Source: Mycobacterium asiaticum
GTDB lineage: Bacteria; Actinomycetota; Actinomycetes; Mycobacteriales; Mycobacteriaceae
Direction: 5' to 3'
Length of the DNA stretch: 46,607 bases
Assembly: GCF_001673635.1 (NCBI RefSeq)
Contig: NZ_LZMH01000007.1
Span: 1 to 46,607 of the forward strand
Translations under genes and position numbers: made by a program
In this document: in pieces, positions 27,782 to 38,542 of the stretch
How the letters are laid out: every line of letters starts with the position of its first letter
Numbering within the stretch: the first letter of the stretch is position 1
Notes under the pieces: model-generated
The model's input: only the letters and a program-made list of their open reading frames with translations
Databases searched by the model: none
Told to the model about the DNA's origin: nothing

Positions 27782-28936
27782 CTAAGGGCTGACTTGCATG
27801 TCACCCCGCATGTCACGGTGGATGCGGCCGGTGACCTCGGCCAGCGGCCGCCCCCCGCCGCCCCACCGGCGCGCGATGATGTCTGCGGCGATCGACACCG
27901 CCGTCTCCTCCGGAGTCCGCGCGCCCAAATCGAGCCCGATCGGACTGGACAGCCGGGCCAGCTCGACGTCGGTCAGGCCCGCCGCTCGCAGGCGGTCCAG
28001 CCGGTCGAGGTGTGTTCGGCGGGATCCCATGGCGCCGACGTAGCCGAGATCGAGGCGCAGCGCGACCTCCAACAGGGGCACGTCGAACTTGGGGTCGTGG
28101 GTGAGCACGCAGACCACGGTGCGCCGGTCGACGGCACCCGCGCTCGCCTGTGTGGCCAGATAGCGGTGCGGCCAATCGACGACCACCTCGTCGGCGGTCG
28201 GGAAGCGCGCCGGCGTGGCGAACACCGCCCGGGCGTCGCAGACGGTGACGCGATAACCGAGGAAGGATCCCTGGCGAGCCAGCGCGGCGGCGAAGTCGAT
28301 GGCGCCGAACACCAGCATCCGGGCGCGCGGCGCGTAGCTGGACACGAAGATCTCCATGCCCTCGCCGCGGCGCTGCCCGTCGGGCCCGTAATCCAGGATT
28401 TCGCTGCGGCCCAGCGCCAGCAGCCCCCGGGCGTCGTCGACGACCGCCGCGTCCGCGCGCGCCGAACCCAACGTGCCGGCATGGCTGTCCGCGCGCACCA
28501 CCAGTCGGCGTCCGACCCGGCCCGCATCACGATGAGCGACCACGGTGGCGACGGCTACCGGCCGGTGCGCGGCGATGTCCTCGGCTACCGAGGCGAGTTC
28601 GGGATAAGAGGTTTGCGACACGGCCTCGACGAAGACGTCGATGATGCCGCCACAGGTGAGACCCACCTCGAAGCTGCCGTCTAGTTCGGCGCCATCACTG
28701 ACGCCGTAGCGCTCCAGGCGCGGCACGCCAGTCCGTATCACGTCGGTGGCGAGCTCGTACACGGCGCCTTCCACGCAGCCACCGGAGACCGAACCGCTCA
28801 CCGACCCGTCCGGCGCCACCACCATCACGGCGCCGGGCGGCCGTGGCGCCGAATGCATCGTGCGGACCACGGTGCCGAGCCCGGCGGTTTCGCCGGCGCG
28901 CCAGATCGACATCAACTCGCCGAGCACATCACGCAC
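27782..28936 (-). CDS. XdhC/CoxF family protein (Rv0376c-like), first gene of the cox operon
   Basis: A 384-residue XdhC-family protein. The N-terminal domain has GSVSGSVSGGCVEGAVYELA, the central Rossmann-like domain has MLVFGAIDFAAALARQG and VCDARAVFATPARFP, and the end has GLDLGARTPEETAVSIAADIIA. It probably binds Mo cofactor and delivers or sulfurates it for CODH. A second XdhC-type protein lies at 23050-23931. I use the GTG at 28936 because VRDVLGEL matches the Rv0376c start; the GTG at 28960 is an alternative. It is divergent from the LysR gene across 50 bases. Confidence 0.87.
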   Translation of the reverse strand: MRDVLGELMSIWRAGETAGLGTVVRTMHSAPRPPGAVMVVAPDGSVSGSVSGGCVEGAVYELATDVIRTGVPRLERYGVSDGAELDGSFEVGLTCGGIIDVFVEAVSQTSYPELASVAEDIAAHRPVAVATVVAHRDAGRVGRRLVVRADSHAGTLGSARADAAVVDDARGLLALGRSEILDYGPDGQRRGEGMEIFVSSYAPRARMLVFGAIDFAAALARQGSFLGYRVTVCDARAVFATPARFPTADEVVVDWPHRYLATQASAGAVDRRTVVCVLTHDPKFDVPLLEVALRLDLGYVGAMGSRRTHLDRLDRLRAAGLTDVELARLSSPIGLDLGARTPEETAVSIAADIIARRWGGGGRPLAEVTGRIHRDMRGDMQVSP

Positions 28937-28945
28937 GTGTGTAAC

Positions 28946-28963
28946 GGTATGCCTCGGCACACC
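28946..28963. promoter_or_regulatory. Candidate LysR-regulator operator between cox operon and its regulator
   Basis: GGTATGCC (28946-28953) and GGCACACC (28956-28963) form an inverted repeat with one mismatch and a 2-base spacer. It fills the centre of the 50-base gap between the divergent cox operon and LysR gene, where a shared operator is expected. It does not contain a canonical T-N11-A LysR box, so the assignment rests on position and symmetry. Confidence 0.45.
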
Positions 28964-28986
28964 ACGGCTGAAAGTAGGCTGGCCCC

Positions 28987-29952
28987 ATGACCCCGGCTCA
29001 GCTTCGGGCCTACGCGGCCGTGGTACGTCTGGGCTCGGTACGAGCGGCCGCCGCGGAGCTGGGCGTCTCCGATGCCGGCATCTCCATGCACGTCGCCGCG
29101 CTGCGCAAGGAACTGGACGATCCGTTGTTCACCCGGACCGGCGCCGGGCTGGCGTTCACCCCGGGCGGCTTGCGGCTGGCGAGCCGGGCGGTGGAAATCC
29201 TGGGCCTGCAACAGCAAACGGCAATCGAGGTCACCGAGGCCGCCCACGGCCGCCGGCTGTTACGCATCGCCGCGTCGAGCACCTTCGCCGAACACGCGGC
29301 GCCGGGACTGATCGAACTCTTCTCCTCCCGGGCCGACGACCTTTCGGTGGAGTTGAGCGTTCACCCGACGAGCCAATTCCGTGACCTGATCTGTTCGCGT
29401 GCGGTCGACATCGCGATCGGGCCGGCCAGTGAAAGTTCTTTCGGCTCAGACGGATCGATCTTTGTGCGACCGTTCCTGAAGTACCAGTTGATCACCGTGG
29501 TCGCGCCGAACAGCCCACTGGCGACGGGTAGTCCGACGCCTGCGCTGATCCGCAGCCAGCAGTGGATGCTGGGACCGTCGGCGGGCAGCGTGGACGGCGA
29601 GATCGCGAACATGCTGCGCGATTTGGCGATTCCGGAGTCACAGCAACGGATCTTTCAGAGCGACGCCGCAGCTTTGGAGGAGGTGCAGCGCGTCGGCGGC
29701 GCGACCCTGACCATCGGCTTCGCCGTCGCCAAAGACCTTGCCGCGGGCCGGTTGTCGCACGTCGTCGGGCCGGGACTGGACAAGTCCGGCGAGTGGTGCG
29801 CGGCGACGCTGGCGCCCTCGGCCCGTCAGCCCGCGGTATCGGAGCTGGTCCGTTTCATCACCACACCGAGGTGCATCCAGGCGATGATTCGGGGCAGTGG
29901 CGTTGGGGTGACCCGGTTTCGGCCCAAGATTCACGTCACGTTGTGGAGTTAG
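28987..29952 (+). CDS. LysR-family regulator of the cox operon (Rv0377-like)
   Basis: A 321-residue LysR-type regulator. The N-terminal winged helix-turn-helix (1-60) has FR-type helix VRLGSVRAAAAELGVSDAG and LFTRTGAGLAFTPGG; the rest is a periplasmic-binding-protein-like effector domain (LRIAASSTFAEHAAPGLIE, SIFVRPFLKYQLITVVAP). TAGGCT at 28975-28980, six bases before the ATG, predicts a leaderless mRNA. Its divergent placement beside the cox operon suggests it controls CO dehydrogenase. The ligand is unknown. The stop lies three bases from the stop of the convergent methylase gene. Confidence 0.9.
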   Translation: MTPAQLRAYAAVVRLGSVRAAAAELGVSDAGISMHVAALRKELDDPLFTRTGAGLAFTPGGLRLASRAVEILGLQQQTAIEVTEAAHGRRLLRIAASSTFAEHAAPGLIELFSSRADDLSVELSVHPTSQFRDLICSRAVDIAIGPASESSFGSDGSIFVRPFLKYQLITVVAPNSPLATGSPTPALIRSQQWMLGPSAGSVDGEIANMLRDLAIPESQQRIFQSDAAALEEVQRVGGATLTIGFAVAKDLAAGRLSHVVGPGLDKSGEWCAATLAPSARQPAVSELVRFITTPRCIQAMIRGSGVGVTRFRPKIHVTLWS

Positions 29953-29955
29953 CCA

Positions 29956-30600
29956 TCACCAGGCCTGGTCGAGATCGGCGTGCTGCCGTATCCAGGCGTG
30001 CATCGCAATCCCCGCTGCCACACCGGCGTTGATGCTGCGCGTCGATCCGAATTGGGCGATCGACACCGTCATCGCCGCGCCGGTGCGCGTTTCGACGGTG
30101 ATGCCGGGTCCCTCCTGCCCGAACACCAACAGGCAGTTCCGGGGCAACGAAACCTGTTCCAGCCGAACGGCACCGGGGACGTTGTCGACCGCAACCACCG
30201 TCAGTCCGGCGGCGGCGGCGAAGATCATCAGTTCGTCGGCGCCGGCGTGGTGCCGCAGTCGTTGATAGCGGTCGGTGACCATGGCGCCGCGGCGATTCCA
30301 CCGGCGCCGGCCGACGATATGGACGGTGTCCACGGCGAAGGCGTTGGCGGTGCGCACCACCGAGCCGATATTGGCGTCGTGCCCGAAGTTCTCGATCGCG
30401 ATGTGCAGGGGGTGCCGGCGCCGGTCGATGTCGGCCACGATTGCCTCGCGGGTCCAGTACCGGTAGGCGTCGACGACGTTGCGAGTATCCCCGTCGCGCA
30501 GCAGATTTGGGTCATAGCGCGGATCGTCGGGCGGGTCACCGGGCCAGGGCCCGACACCCGTGACCGGGGCGCCCCATTCGGTGGGCCCGGGTTCACTCAC
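29956..30600 (-). CDS. SpoU/TrmH-type RNA methyltransferase (Rv0380c-like)
   Basis: A 214-residue SPOUT-class methyltransferase. Motif 1 is IENFGHDANIGSVVRTANAF, motif 2 is LVFGQEGPGI, and motif 3 is STRSINAGVAAGIAMHAW, which together form the knotted SAM site. It probably 2'-O-methylates a ribose in tRNA or rRNA. The GTG at 30600 overlaps the lipoprotein stop as GTGA. About 30 extra residues precede the core relative to the length I remember for Rv0380c (183), so an internal start is possible. Confidence 0.88.
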   Translation of the reverse strand: MSEPGPTEWGAPVTGVGPWPGDPPDDPRYDPNLLRDGDTRNVVDAYRYWTREAIVADIDRRRHPLHIAIENFGHDANIGSVVRTANAFAVDTVHIVGRRRWNRRGAMVTDRYQRLRHHAGADELMIFAAAAGLTVVAVDNVPGAVRLEQVSLPRNCLLVFGQEGPGITVETRTGAAMTVSIAQFGSTRSINAGVAAGIAMHAWIRQHADLDQAW

Positions 30601-31493
30601 CGGGAGAGCCAGACCGCGGCATGGGTGCCGACGATCGCGATCGTCGCGTACAACACCGCCTGATTGACCTCGCCCTGTGTGCACAGCGACGCGTTGACCT
30701 GAACCGAGTCCCGCGATTCGTCGGGCAGGATCAATACCGAGGCGCCATAGGCCGCGCACGCCGGATTGAGCCCGCGCCCGGGCAGCGTCGGGGCGGCCAG
30801 CAACATCATGGGCCCGCCCCGGCGGGCGGAGTCCTCGCGATAGCGCGCCCCCACCGCGCCGGCCTCCAAGGCCAGCAGCATGTAGCCGTTGCCGTTGAAG
30901 GCCGCCGGATCGCCCAACTGAGCGTTGGTGATCGGCTTGCCGTCGGCGCGCCAGGCCGACACGCTGGTGCTCTTGACGACCAGGCCGGTGTCGTTGACGT
31001 TGGTCGGCAACAGGCCCACTGGGAAGGCCGCCGCGTAGGCGGCCGCGGTGTCAGGGATCCGCTCGTTGGGCGAGTACGCGTAGATGCCCCGGACCACGCT
31101 GCGCTCCTTGAGCGGGCCGAGACAGACCGTGCCGGTGAGCCGGTTGGGCGGTGCGGTCAGCGGTGTGCGCACTTGCGGGGTCTTGGTCACCGCGTCGTTG
31201 CAGCTGTTCAGCCCGTTGAACTCCATCGGGTGCGACAGCGCGCCGTACAGCCCGAACCGGATGTCTTCGGGCTTGGCGTGCGGCTTGGCAGGATCGGTCG
31301 GGGCAGCGTCGACGTCGACCAGTACGTAGTCTTCCGTCCACCGGAAGTTCGTCACCGAGATGTTCCAGCCGAGCACCGCCTGGGATTCGCCGACGCGCGC
31401 GCTGGACGCGCCGAAGATCCGGGCGGGACCGTTGGAGCCCGAGCAGCCCACCAGGCAGGCGAGAGCCAGGACGAGCGCAACGAGGGATCGCAC
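30597..31493 (-). CDS. Putative lipoprotein / membrane-anchored exported protein (Rv0381c-like)
   Basis: A 298-residue exported protein with a short lipoprotein signal: hydrophobic LVALVLALACLVGC and Cys17 as the lipidation site (LVGC-SGS). The mature part is a beta-rich domain with four or more Cys (SCNDAVTK, GTVCLGP, NPACAAYG, ASLCTQG) that may form disulfides. A C-terminal hydrophobic helix (AVLYATIAIVGTHAAVWL) would give a second anchor. The start codon is GTG. Function unknown. It is in line with pyrE (ten-base gap) and overlaps the methylase gene. Confidence 0.82.
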   Translation of the reverse strand: MRSLVALVLALACLVGCSGSNGPARIFGASSARVGESQAVLGWNISVTNFRWTEDYVLVDVDAAPTDPAKPHAKPEDIRFGLYGALSHPMEFNGLNSCNDAVTKTPQVRTPLTAPPNRLTGTVCLGPLKERSVVRGIYAYSPNERIPDTAAAYAAAFPVGLLPTNVNDTGLVVKSTSVSAWRADGKPITNAQLGDPAAFNGNGYMLLALEAGAVGARYREDSARRGGPMMLLAAPTLPGRGLNPACAAYGASVLILPDESRDSVQVNASLCTQGEVNQAVLYATIAIVGTHAAVWLSR

Positions 31494-31503
31494 CGTCGGC
31501 GGC

Positions 31504-32052
31504 CTAGCCCAACCCCAGATCGGCCAGGCCCAGCACGCTGCGGTACGGAACGCCCTCGCCTTCGATTGCCTCGGCGGCGCCGGTGGCCCGGTCCACGACG
31601 GTGGCCACGCCGATGACCTCGCCCCCGGCGTCGCGCACGGCGCGCACCGCCGTCAGCGCGGAACCGCCGGTGGTGCTGGTGTCCTCGACCACCAGCACCC
31701 GCTGACCGGCAACGTCGGAACCTTCGATAAGCCGCTGCAGTCCATGGGTTTTCACCGATTTGCGGACGACGAAGGCGTCGATCGGCCGACCGGGCGCATG
31801 CATGATCGCGGTCGCCACCGGGTCAGCGCCCAGTGTCAGGCCGCCGACGAGCGCGTAATCCCAGTCGGCGGTGATCTCCCGCATCAGCCGACCGATCAGG
31901 GCCGAGGCCCGATGGTGGAGGGTGGCGCGGCGCAGGTCGACGTAGTAGTCGGCCTCCTTGCCCGACGACAACGTGACCCGCCCGTGCACCACGGAAAGCC
32001 GCCGCACCAGCTCGGCCAGTTCGGTGCGGGCCTGCCGATCAGGTTCGGCCAC
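31504..32052 (-). CDS. pyrE: Orotate phosphoribosyltransferase
   Basis: A 182-residue PRTase. The PRPP-binding motif VLVVEDTSTTGGS is at 119-131, and VRKSVKTHGLQRLIEG is the flexible catalytic loop with its Lys. It converts orotate and PRPP to OMP in UMP synthesis. It starts with GTG at 32052. The SDR gene's stop lies 14 bases inside this gene's start, so translation is likely coupled. Position matches Rv0382c. Confidence 0.94.
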   Translation of the reverse strand: MAEPDRQARTELAELVRRLSVVHGRVTLSSGKEADYYVDLRRATLHHRASALIGRLMREITADWDYALVGGLTLGADPVATAIMHAPGRPIDAFVVRKSVKTHGLQRLIEGSDVAGQRVLVVEDTSTTGGSALTAVRAVRDAGGEVIGVATVVDRATGAAEAIEGEGVPYRSVLGLADLGLG

Positions 32053-32812
32053 GACCGCTGCCGAATCGCTTGGTGGCCAACCGGGTCAGGCGGCGCGGCA
32101 TCGCCCGACCCGTGGCGACGAGGAACTTGTACTGCGCGCTCGGGATGCTGATCACCTTGCCGTCCGCGATATCGGACAGGCTCTCGCTGACCACGTCGTC
32201 CACTTCCAGCCACATGAACGACGGCACCTGGGCCATGTCGAGCCCGGCGCGGCTGTGGAACTCGGTGCGAACGTACCCGGGGCACACCGCGTGCACGCCG
32301 ACACCGGTGCCCTGCAACCCGTTGGCCAGGCCCTCGCTGAACGAGATGACCCACGCTTTGGAGGCCGAATATGTCGAGCCGCGGCCGGGCAGCAACCCGG
32401 CAACACTGGCGATGTTGATGACGGTGCCCGCGCGGGCATCGAGCATGGCCGGCAGCGCGGCACGGGTCAGATGCATGACGGCGGTGACGTTGACGTCGAG
32501 TTGCTTCTGCAGCTGCGCGGGGTCGGCTTCCCAGAAGTCGCCGGAGGTGCCGAAGCCGGCGTTGTTGACCAGGACCCGCACCCCGTCGGCGAGTCGTTCC
32601 GACACTTTGTCGCGGCCGGCGGCCTCGGCCAGGTCCGCAGGCAGCAGCTCGATGTCGCCGGCCTCGGACTGTAGTTCACCGGCCAGCTGCTCGAGGCGTC
32701 CGACGTCGCGGGCGACCAGAACGAGGTCGTAGCCGTCGCGGGCATAACGGCGTGCATATCCGGCACCAATGCCGGACGTCGGCCCAGTGATCAGCGCAAC
32801 GGGTCGGGGCAT
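32039..32812 (-). CDS. Short-chain dehydrogenase/reductase
   Basis: A 257-residue classical SDR. TGPTSGIG at 9-16 binds the cofactor, NNAG is at 83-86, and the catalytic residues are Ser136, Tyr148 and Lys152 (YSASK). Arg residues after the second beta strand (ARDVGRL) favour NADP(H). It is of the DltE/SDR type, often acting on acyl or ketone groups. I do not recall an SDR between pyrE (Rv0382c) and Rv0383c in H37Rv, so this gene is probably an insertion or was lost there. It lies six bases after ttfA. Confidence 0.9.
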   Translation of the reverse strand: MPRPVALITGPTSGIGAGYARRYARDGYDLVLVARDVGRLEQLAGELQSEAGDIELLPADLAEAAGRDKVSERLADGVRVLVNNAGFGTSGDFWEADPAQLQKQLDVNVTAVMHLTRAALPAMLDARAGTVINIASVAGLLPGRGSTYSASKAWVISFSEGLANGLQGTGVGVHAVCPGYVRTEFHSRAGLDMAQVPSFMWLEVDDVVSESLSDIADGKVISIPSAQYKFLVATGRAMPRRLTRLATKRFGSGRGRT

Positions 32813-32818
32813 GTGCTC

Positions 32819-33649
32819 TCAGTGCTGGTAGTTGCTGGCCTGATGGCCGTTGCGGCCCGCTCGCGGCTCCCGGCGGATCGGCTCGGCGGCACGGCGGGCC
32901 GGATCCGGCATGACGCCGGCGGCCGGGTCAGCTTGAGTGCGGCGCTGCGGCAACTCCGCACGTGCGGCCGACGCCAACGGACGACCGGGGGCAGCACTGC
33001 GGCGGCTCTCGCCCTCACTCTCGTCCTCCGGGGTCTCCGCCGGCAGCGGCGGCAACACCCGCAGCAGATCGTTGAACTGGCGCACCGTGCGCAGCCCCTC
33101 GTCCCATTGCGCCCGGGTGCTGGCGATCGGCATCGCGACCAGCGTCCAGTTCTGCTCGTTCCACATGATCTCGGCGCAGTCCGGTGCGGTGTGCGCGAAG
33201 GTGACCATCCGCCGGTCGCAGGCACGGCGGGCCGCGTCGAGGTTGGTGGAGTACACCATGCGGGGCCCGATCGCCCCCAGCAGCCAGATGTCGCTCTCGC
33301 GCGGCTCTTTGAGGCCCTTGAGCCGCAGGTCCACCACCACGTTGGTGCCGACCTTGCGGTGCAGGGCGATCACCGTGGCGACTTCCTCGAGGTCGAAGAT
33401 GTACACGGCCTCGCCGCGGATCTGGCCCAGCACGACGTTGTGGGCCGGCACATCCCCGACGGTGGACATCACGCCACGCTTCCAGCGGTGCAGGATGTCG
33501 GTCGATTCGCGCTCGTAATCGAAGCCGTGCGACCTGGCCCAGGACCTGCGGCGCCTGCTGCGCCCGCGCCGCCGATCGATGTCGACGTACAGCAACACCG
33601 CCGCACCGACGAAGCACAGTGCGGAGAGCGTGAACCAGAGCGGGACCAT
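32819..33649 (-). CDS. ttfA: Trehalose monomycolate transport factor (TtfA / Rv0383c-like)
   Basis: A 276-residue protein with one N-terminal transmembrane helix (about 1-22, PLWFTLSALCFVGAAVLLYV), a basic segment (DRRRGRSRRRRSWAR) and a conserved cytosolic domain: IFDLEEVATVIALHRKVGTN and IGPRMVYSTNLDAARRACDR. The C-terminal ~70 residues are polar and variable. TtfA works with MmpL3 to export trehalose monomycolate to the outer membrane. I place the start at the ATG at 33649; a TTG two codons upstream is possible. It starts the minus-strand run that leads into SDR, pyrE and the lipoprotein gene. Confidence 0.9.
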   Translation of the reverse strand: MVPLWFTLSALCFVGAAVLLYVDIDRRRGRSRRRRSWARSHGFDYERESTDILHRWKRGVMSTVGDVPAHNVVLGQIRGEAVYIFDLEEVATVIALHRKVGTNVVVDLRLKGLKEPRESDIWLLGAIGPRMVYSTNLDAARRACDRRMVTFAHTAPDCAEIMWNEQNWTLVAMPIASTRAQWDEGLRTVRQFNDLLRVLPPLPAETPEDESEGESRRSAAPGRPLASAARAELPQRRTQADPAAGVMPDPARRAAEPIRREPRAGRNGHQASNYQH

Positions 33650-33755
33650 CCCCAACAGAGTATCTGTAGTCGGTACCGAACGAAGAATCCGAGCAGGTCA
33701 CAACCGAATCACAGGACCGAATACCCGCACGAACGTCCGCGTAGGGTTTTCGGTC

Positions 33756-34559
33756 ATGAGTTTCGACAGCTACCGACTGATGCGCGTCTCGGTAAGCAGC
33801 GGTATCTGCCGCGCGACGATCGACAATCCGCCGCTCAACCTGCTCGATCTGCGGTTCGCGGACGAGATCGTGCGCCTTACCCGGGAGGTGGCGGCCGACG
33901 ACGACGTCCGCGTGCTGGTCGTCGACTCGGCCGACCCGGAGTTCTTCATTGCGCACGCGGACGTCGGCATGATCCTCGACCTACCCACCGACGACTCCGG
34001 GCTGCACGACGAGCTCAGCTACTTCCACGCCGTAATGGAGGAGTTCCGGGCCCTGCCGAAGGCGACGATCGCGGTCATCGAAGGGATTTGCCGGGGCGGC
34101 GGCAGCGAGTGGGCGATGGCGTTCGACATGCGCTACGCGGCTCTGGGGAAGGCGGTCTTCGGCCAGCCCGAGGTGGCGATGGGGATCATCCCCGGCGGGG
34201 GCGGCACCCAGCGGCTGCCGCGGCTGGTCGGCCGCGGGCGTGCTTTGGAGGTGATTCTGGGCTGCCGGGATATCGACGCTGCCACCGCCGAGGCCTGGGG
34301 GTACGTCGACCGCGCGCTGCCGCCCGACAAGTTGCGGCGGTTCGTCGACAAACTGGCCGCGCGCATCGCTTCGGCCCCGCAGAGCGCCATCGCGGCAGCC
34401 AAGCGCGCGGTCGACGCCGCGTTGTCCAACGATTTGCCGACCGGCCTGCGCATCGAGGATCAGCTGTTTCGCGAGGCGCTCGCCCAGCCGGTGGCCCGAG
34501 AACGGCTCCAGGCCATCATCGACGCCGGTGCCCAGACCCGGGAATTCGAGCTCGGTTAG
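33756..34559 (+). CDS. Enoyl-CoA hydratase/isomerase family protein
   Basis: A 267-residue crotonase. The oxyanion hole segments are EFFIAHADVGMI and ICRGGGSEWAM, and both catalytic glutamates are present: Glu118 (GGGSEWAM) and Glu139 (GQPEVAMGIIPGGGGTQRLPR). It should therefore be a competent hydratase acting on an acyl-CoA in beta-oxidation or a related pathway; the exact substrate is unknown. The ATG at 33756 gives the family-typical start MSFDSYRLMRVSV. Copy 2 of the hairpin repeat follows ten bases after the stop. I do not recall a counterpart between Rv0383c and clpB in H37Rv. Confidence 0.88.
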   Translation: MSFDSYRLMRVSVSSGICRATIDNPPLNLLDLRFADEIVRLTREVAADDDVRVLVVDSADPEFFIAHADVGMILDLPTDDSGLHDELSYFHAVMEEFRALPKATIAVIEGICRGGGSEWAMAFDMRYAALGKAVFGQPEVAMGIIPGGGGTQRLPRLVGRGRALEVILGCRDIDAATAEAWGYVDRALPPDKLRRFVDKLAARIASAPQSAIAAAKRAVDAALSNDLPTGLRIEDQLFREALAQPVARERLQAIIDAGAQTREFELG

Positions 34560-34569
34560 GTGGCGAGCA

Positions 34570-34619
34570 GACGCAAAAGCGCCCCAAAACGGTTGTTTTG
34601 GGGCGCTTTTGCGTCTTTT
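34570..34619 (+). terminator. Intrinsic terminator, mycobacterial repeat copy 2
   Basis: A perfect 21-bp stem (34570-34590 with 34595-34615) with a GGTT loop, followed by TTTT at 34616-34619. It lies between the convergent hydratase and clpB genes. The flank GCGAGCAGACGC (34563-34574) is shared with the other copies. The T-run is on the plus strand, so it suits the hydratase best, but the stem works both ways. Confidence 0.92.
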
Positions 34620-34627
34620 CGCGGGGG

Positions 34628-37174
<2,547 letters not shown>

Positions 37175-37222
37175 GACACCTCCGTTCGGGGTACGTCTAG
37201 AAAAATGCTTGTCGCGTATTAC

Positions 37223-37255
37223 AACGCAGTCAAGGTTGAGTCTGTTCCGCTCAAG
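37223..37255 (-). promoter_or_regulatory. clpB promoter: HAIR operator enclosing a SigH-type -35
   Basis: On the minus strand CTTGAGC-N7-ACTCAAC (37255 to 37235) matches the HspR operator HAIR (CTTGAGT-N7-ACTCAAG) at 12 of 14 arm positions. Its spacer is GGAACAG, and GGAACA is followed after 17 bases by GTT (37225-37223), fitting the GGAA(C/T)-N17-20-GTT form of SigH/SigE promoters. HspR binding would hide the -35 element. Confidence 0.85.
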
Positions 37256-37268
37256 TCTAACCAATTCG

Positions 37269-37328
37269 GCGAGCAGACGTAAAAGTCCCCGACACGCCGC
37301 GAAAAAAGGGGCATTCGCGTCTGCTCGC
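37269..37328. terminator. Hairpin repeat copy 3, between divergent promoters
   Basis: GCGAGCAGACG (37269-37279) pairs perfectly with CGTCTGCTCGC (37318-37328), with CCCC/GGGG pairing inside an imperfect inner part. It belongs to the same repeat family as copies 1, 2 and 4, but lies between the divergent clpB and flavohaemoglobin genes, so it cannot end either one. It may act as an insulator or be an inert repeat. Its right arm reaches the -35 zone of the flavohaemoglobin gene. Confidence 0.75.
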
Positions 37329-37360
37329 GCCGGTTGGCCGCACCCCTAGAATCGGCGTAC

Positions 37361-38533
37361 GTGGGCCTGGACGACCGAGACGCACTGCAGGTGTTGCGGG
37401 ACGCCTTTGCCCCCGACCCGTCGACCGGCTCCAACGAACTCGTCCGGCGCTTCTACACACACTGGTTCGCCCTCGACACGTCGGTGCGTGACCTGTTTCC
37501 ACCCGAGATGGACAGCCAGCGGGCCGCTTTCGCGCATGCGATGCATTGGCTCTACGGCGAATTGGTCGCCCAGCGCGCCGACGCCCCAGTGGCCTTCCTT
37601 GCCCAGCTCGGCCGCGACCACCGCAAGTACGGCGTGGCGCCCGGCCACTACCAGACACTGCGCGACGCGCTCTACTCGGCGCTGGGCTCACACCTGGGCG
37701 GCGCCTGGACTGCTCCCGTGCAACAAGCGGCCGACCAGTCGCTCAATCTGTTCGCCGGGGTTATGAGCGGCGCGGCGGACTCCGAGGACGAACCGGCGTG
37801 GTGGGACGGCACCGTCATCGAACACTCTCGAGTGTCACGGGATCTCGCGGTCGTCCGGTTGCATCTGGATCGGCCGCTGCACCACCACCCCGGCCAATAC
37901 CTCAACGTGCAGATCCCGCAGTGCCCGCGTCGCTGGCGATACCTCAGCCCCGCCATCCCCGCCGACCCCGCCGGCGGCATCGAGTTCCACGTCCGGGTGG
38001 TGCCCGGCGGGCTGGTCAGCAACGCGATCGTCGGCGAGACCCGGCCGGGCGATCGGTGGCGGCTGTCCGGTCCGCACGGCGGCCTGCGGGTCGACCGCAA
38101 CGGCAGTGACGTGCTGATGGTCGCCGGGAGCACCGGGCTGGCTCCATTGCGCGCGCTGATCATGGACCTGAGCCGCTTCGCCGAGAACCCGCGGGTGCAC
38201 TTGTTCTTCGGCGCGCGCTATCGCTGCGAACTGTATGACCTGCGCACGCTGTGGCAGGTCGCCGCGCACAATCCTTGGCTGTCGGTGACGCCGGTCTCGG
38301 AGTACAACGGCGATCCGCCCTGGGCCGCCGAGTATCCCGACCCGTCGCCACCGCGCGGGCTGCACGTGCGCCAGACCGGCCGGCTCCTGGAGGTGGTGAC
38401 CCGGTACGGCGGCTGGGGCGACCGGCAGATCCTGATCGCCGGCGGGCCAGACATGATCCGCGCGACCAAGGCAGCGCTGGTGGCCAAAGGCGCGCCGCCC
38501 GAACGCATTCAGCACGACCCGCTGTCACGTTAG
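37361..38533 (+). CDS. Flavohaemoglobin-like protein (Rv0385-like)
   Basis: A 390-residue protein with a globin domain (1-135; proximal His87 in GRDHRKYG), an FAD-binding domain (RWRYLSPA near residue 190) and an NAD(P)-binding domain (VAGSTGLAPLRAL). The FAD motif reads RYLS rather than the RxYS of classical NO-dioxygenase flavohaemoglobins, in line with the atypical type II group to which Rv0385 belongs; that protein was reported to lack usual NO dioxygenase activity. I place the start at the GTG at 37361 with TAGAAT (37347-37352) eight bases before it, giving a leaderless mRNA and 390 residues as in Rv0385. The epimerase gene follows by nine bases. Confidence 0.88.
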   Translation: MGLDDRDALQVLRDAFAPDPSTGSNELVRRFYTHWFALDTSVRDLFPPEMDSQRAAFAHAMHWLYGELVAQRADAPVAFLAQLGRDHRKYGVAPGHYQTLRDALYSALGSHLGGAWTAPVQQAADQSLNLFAGVMSGAADSEDEPAWWDGTVIEHSRVSRDLAVVRLHLDRPLHHHPGQYLNVQIPQCPRRWRYLSPAIPADPAGGIEFHVRVVPGGLVSNAIVGETRPGDRWRLSGPHGGLRVDRNGSDVLMVAGSTGLAPLRALIMDLSRFAENPRVHLFFGARYRCELYDLRTLWQVAAHNPWLSVTPVSEYNGDPPWAAEYPDPSPPRGLHVRQTGRLLEVVTRYGGWGDRQILIAGGPDMIRATKAALVAKGAPPERIQHDPLSR

Positions 38534-38542
38534 GCTGAGCCG

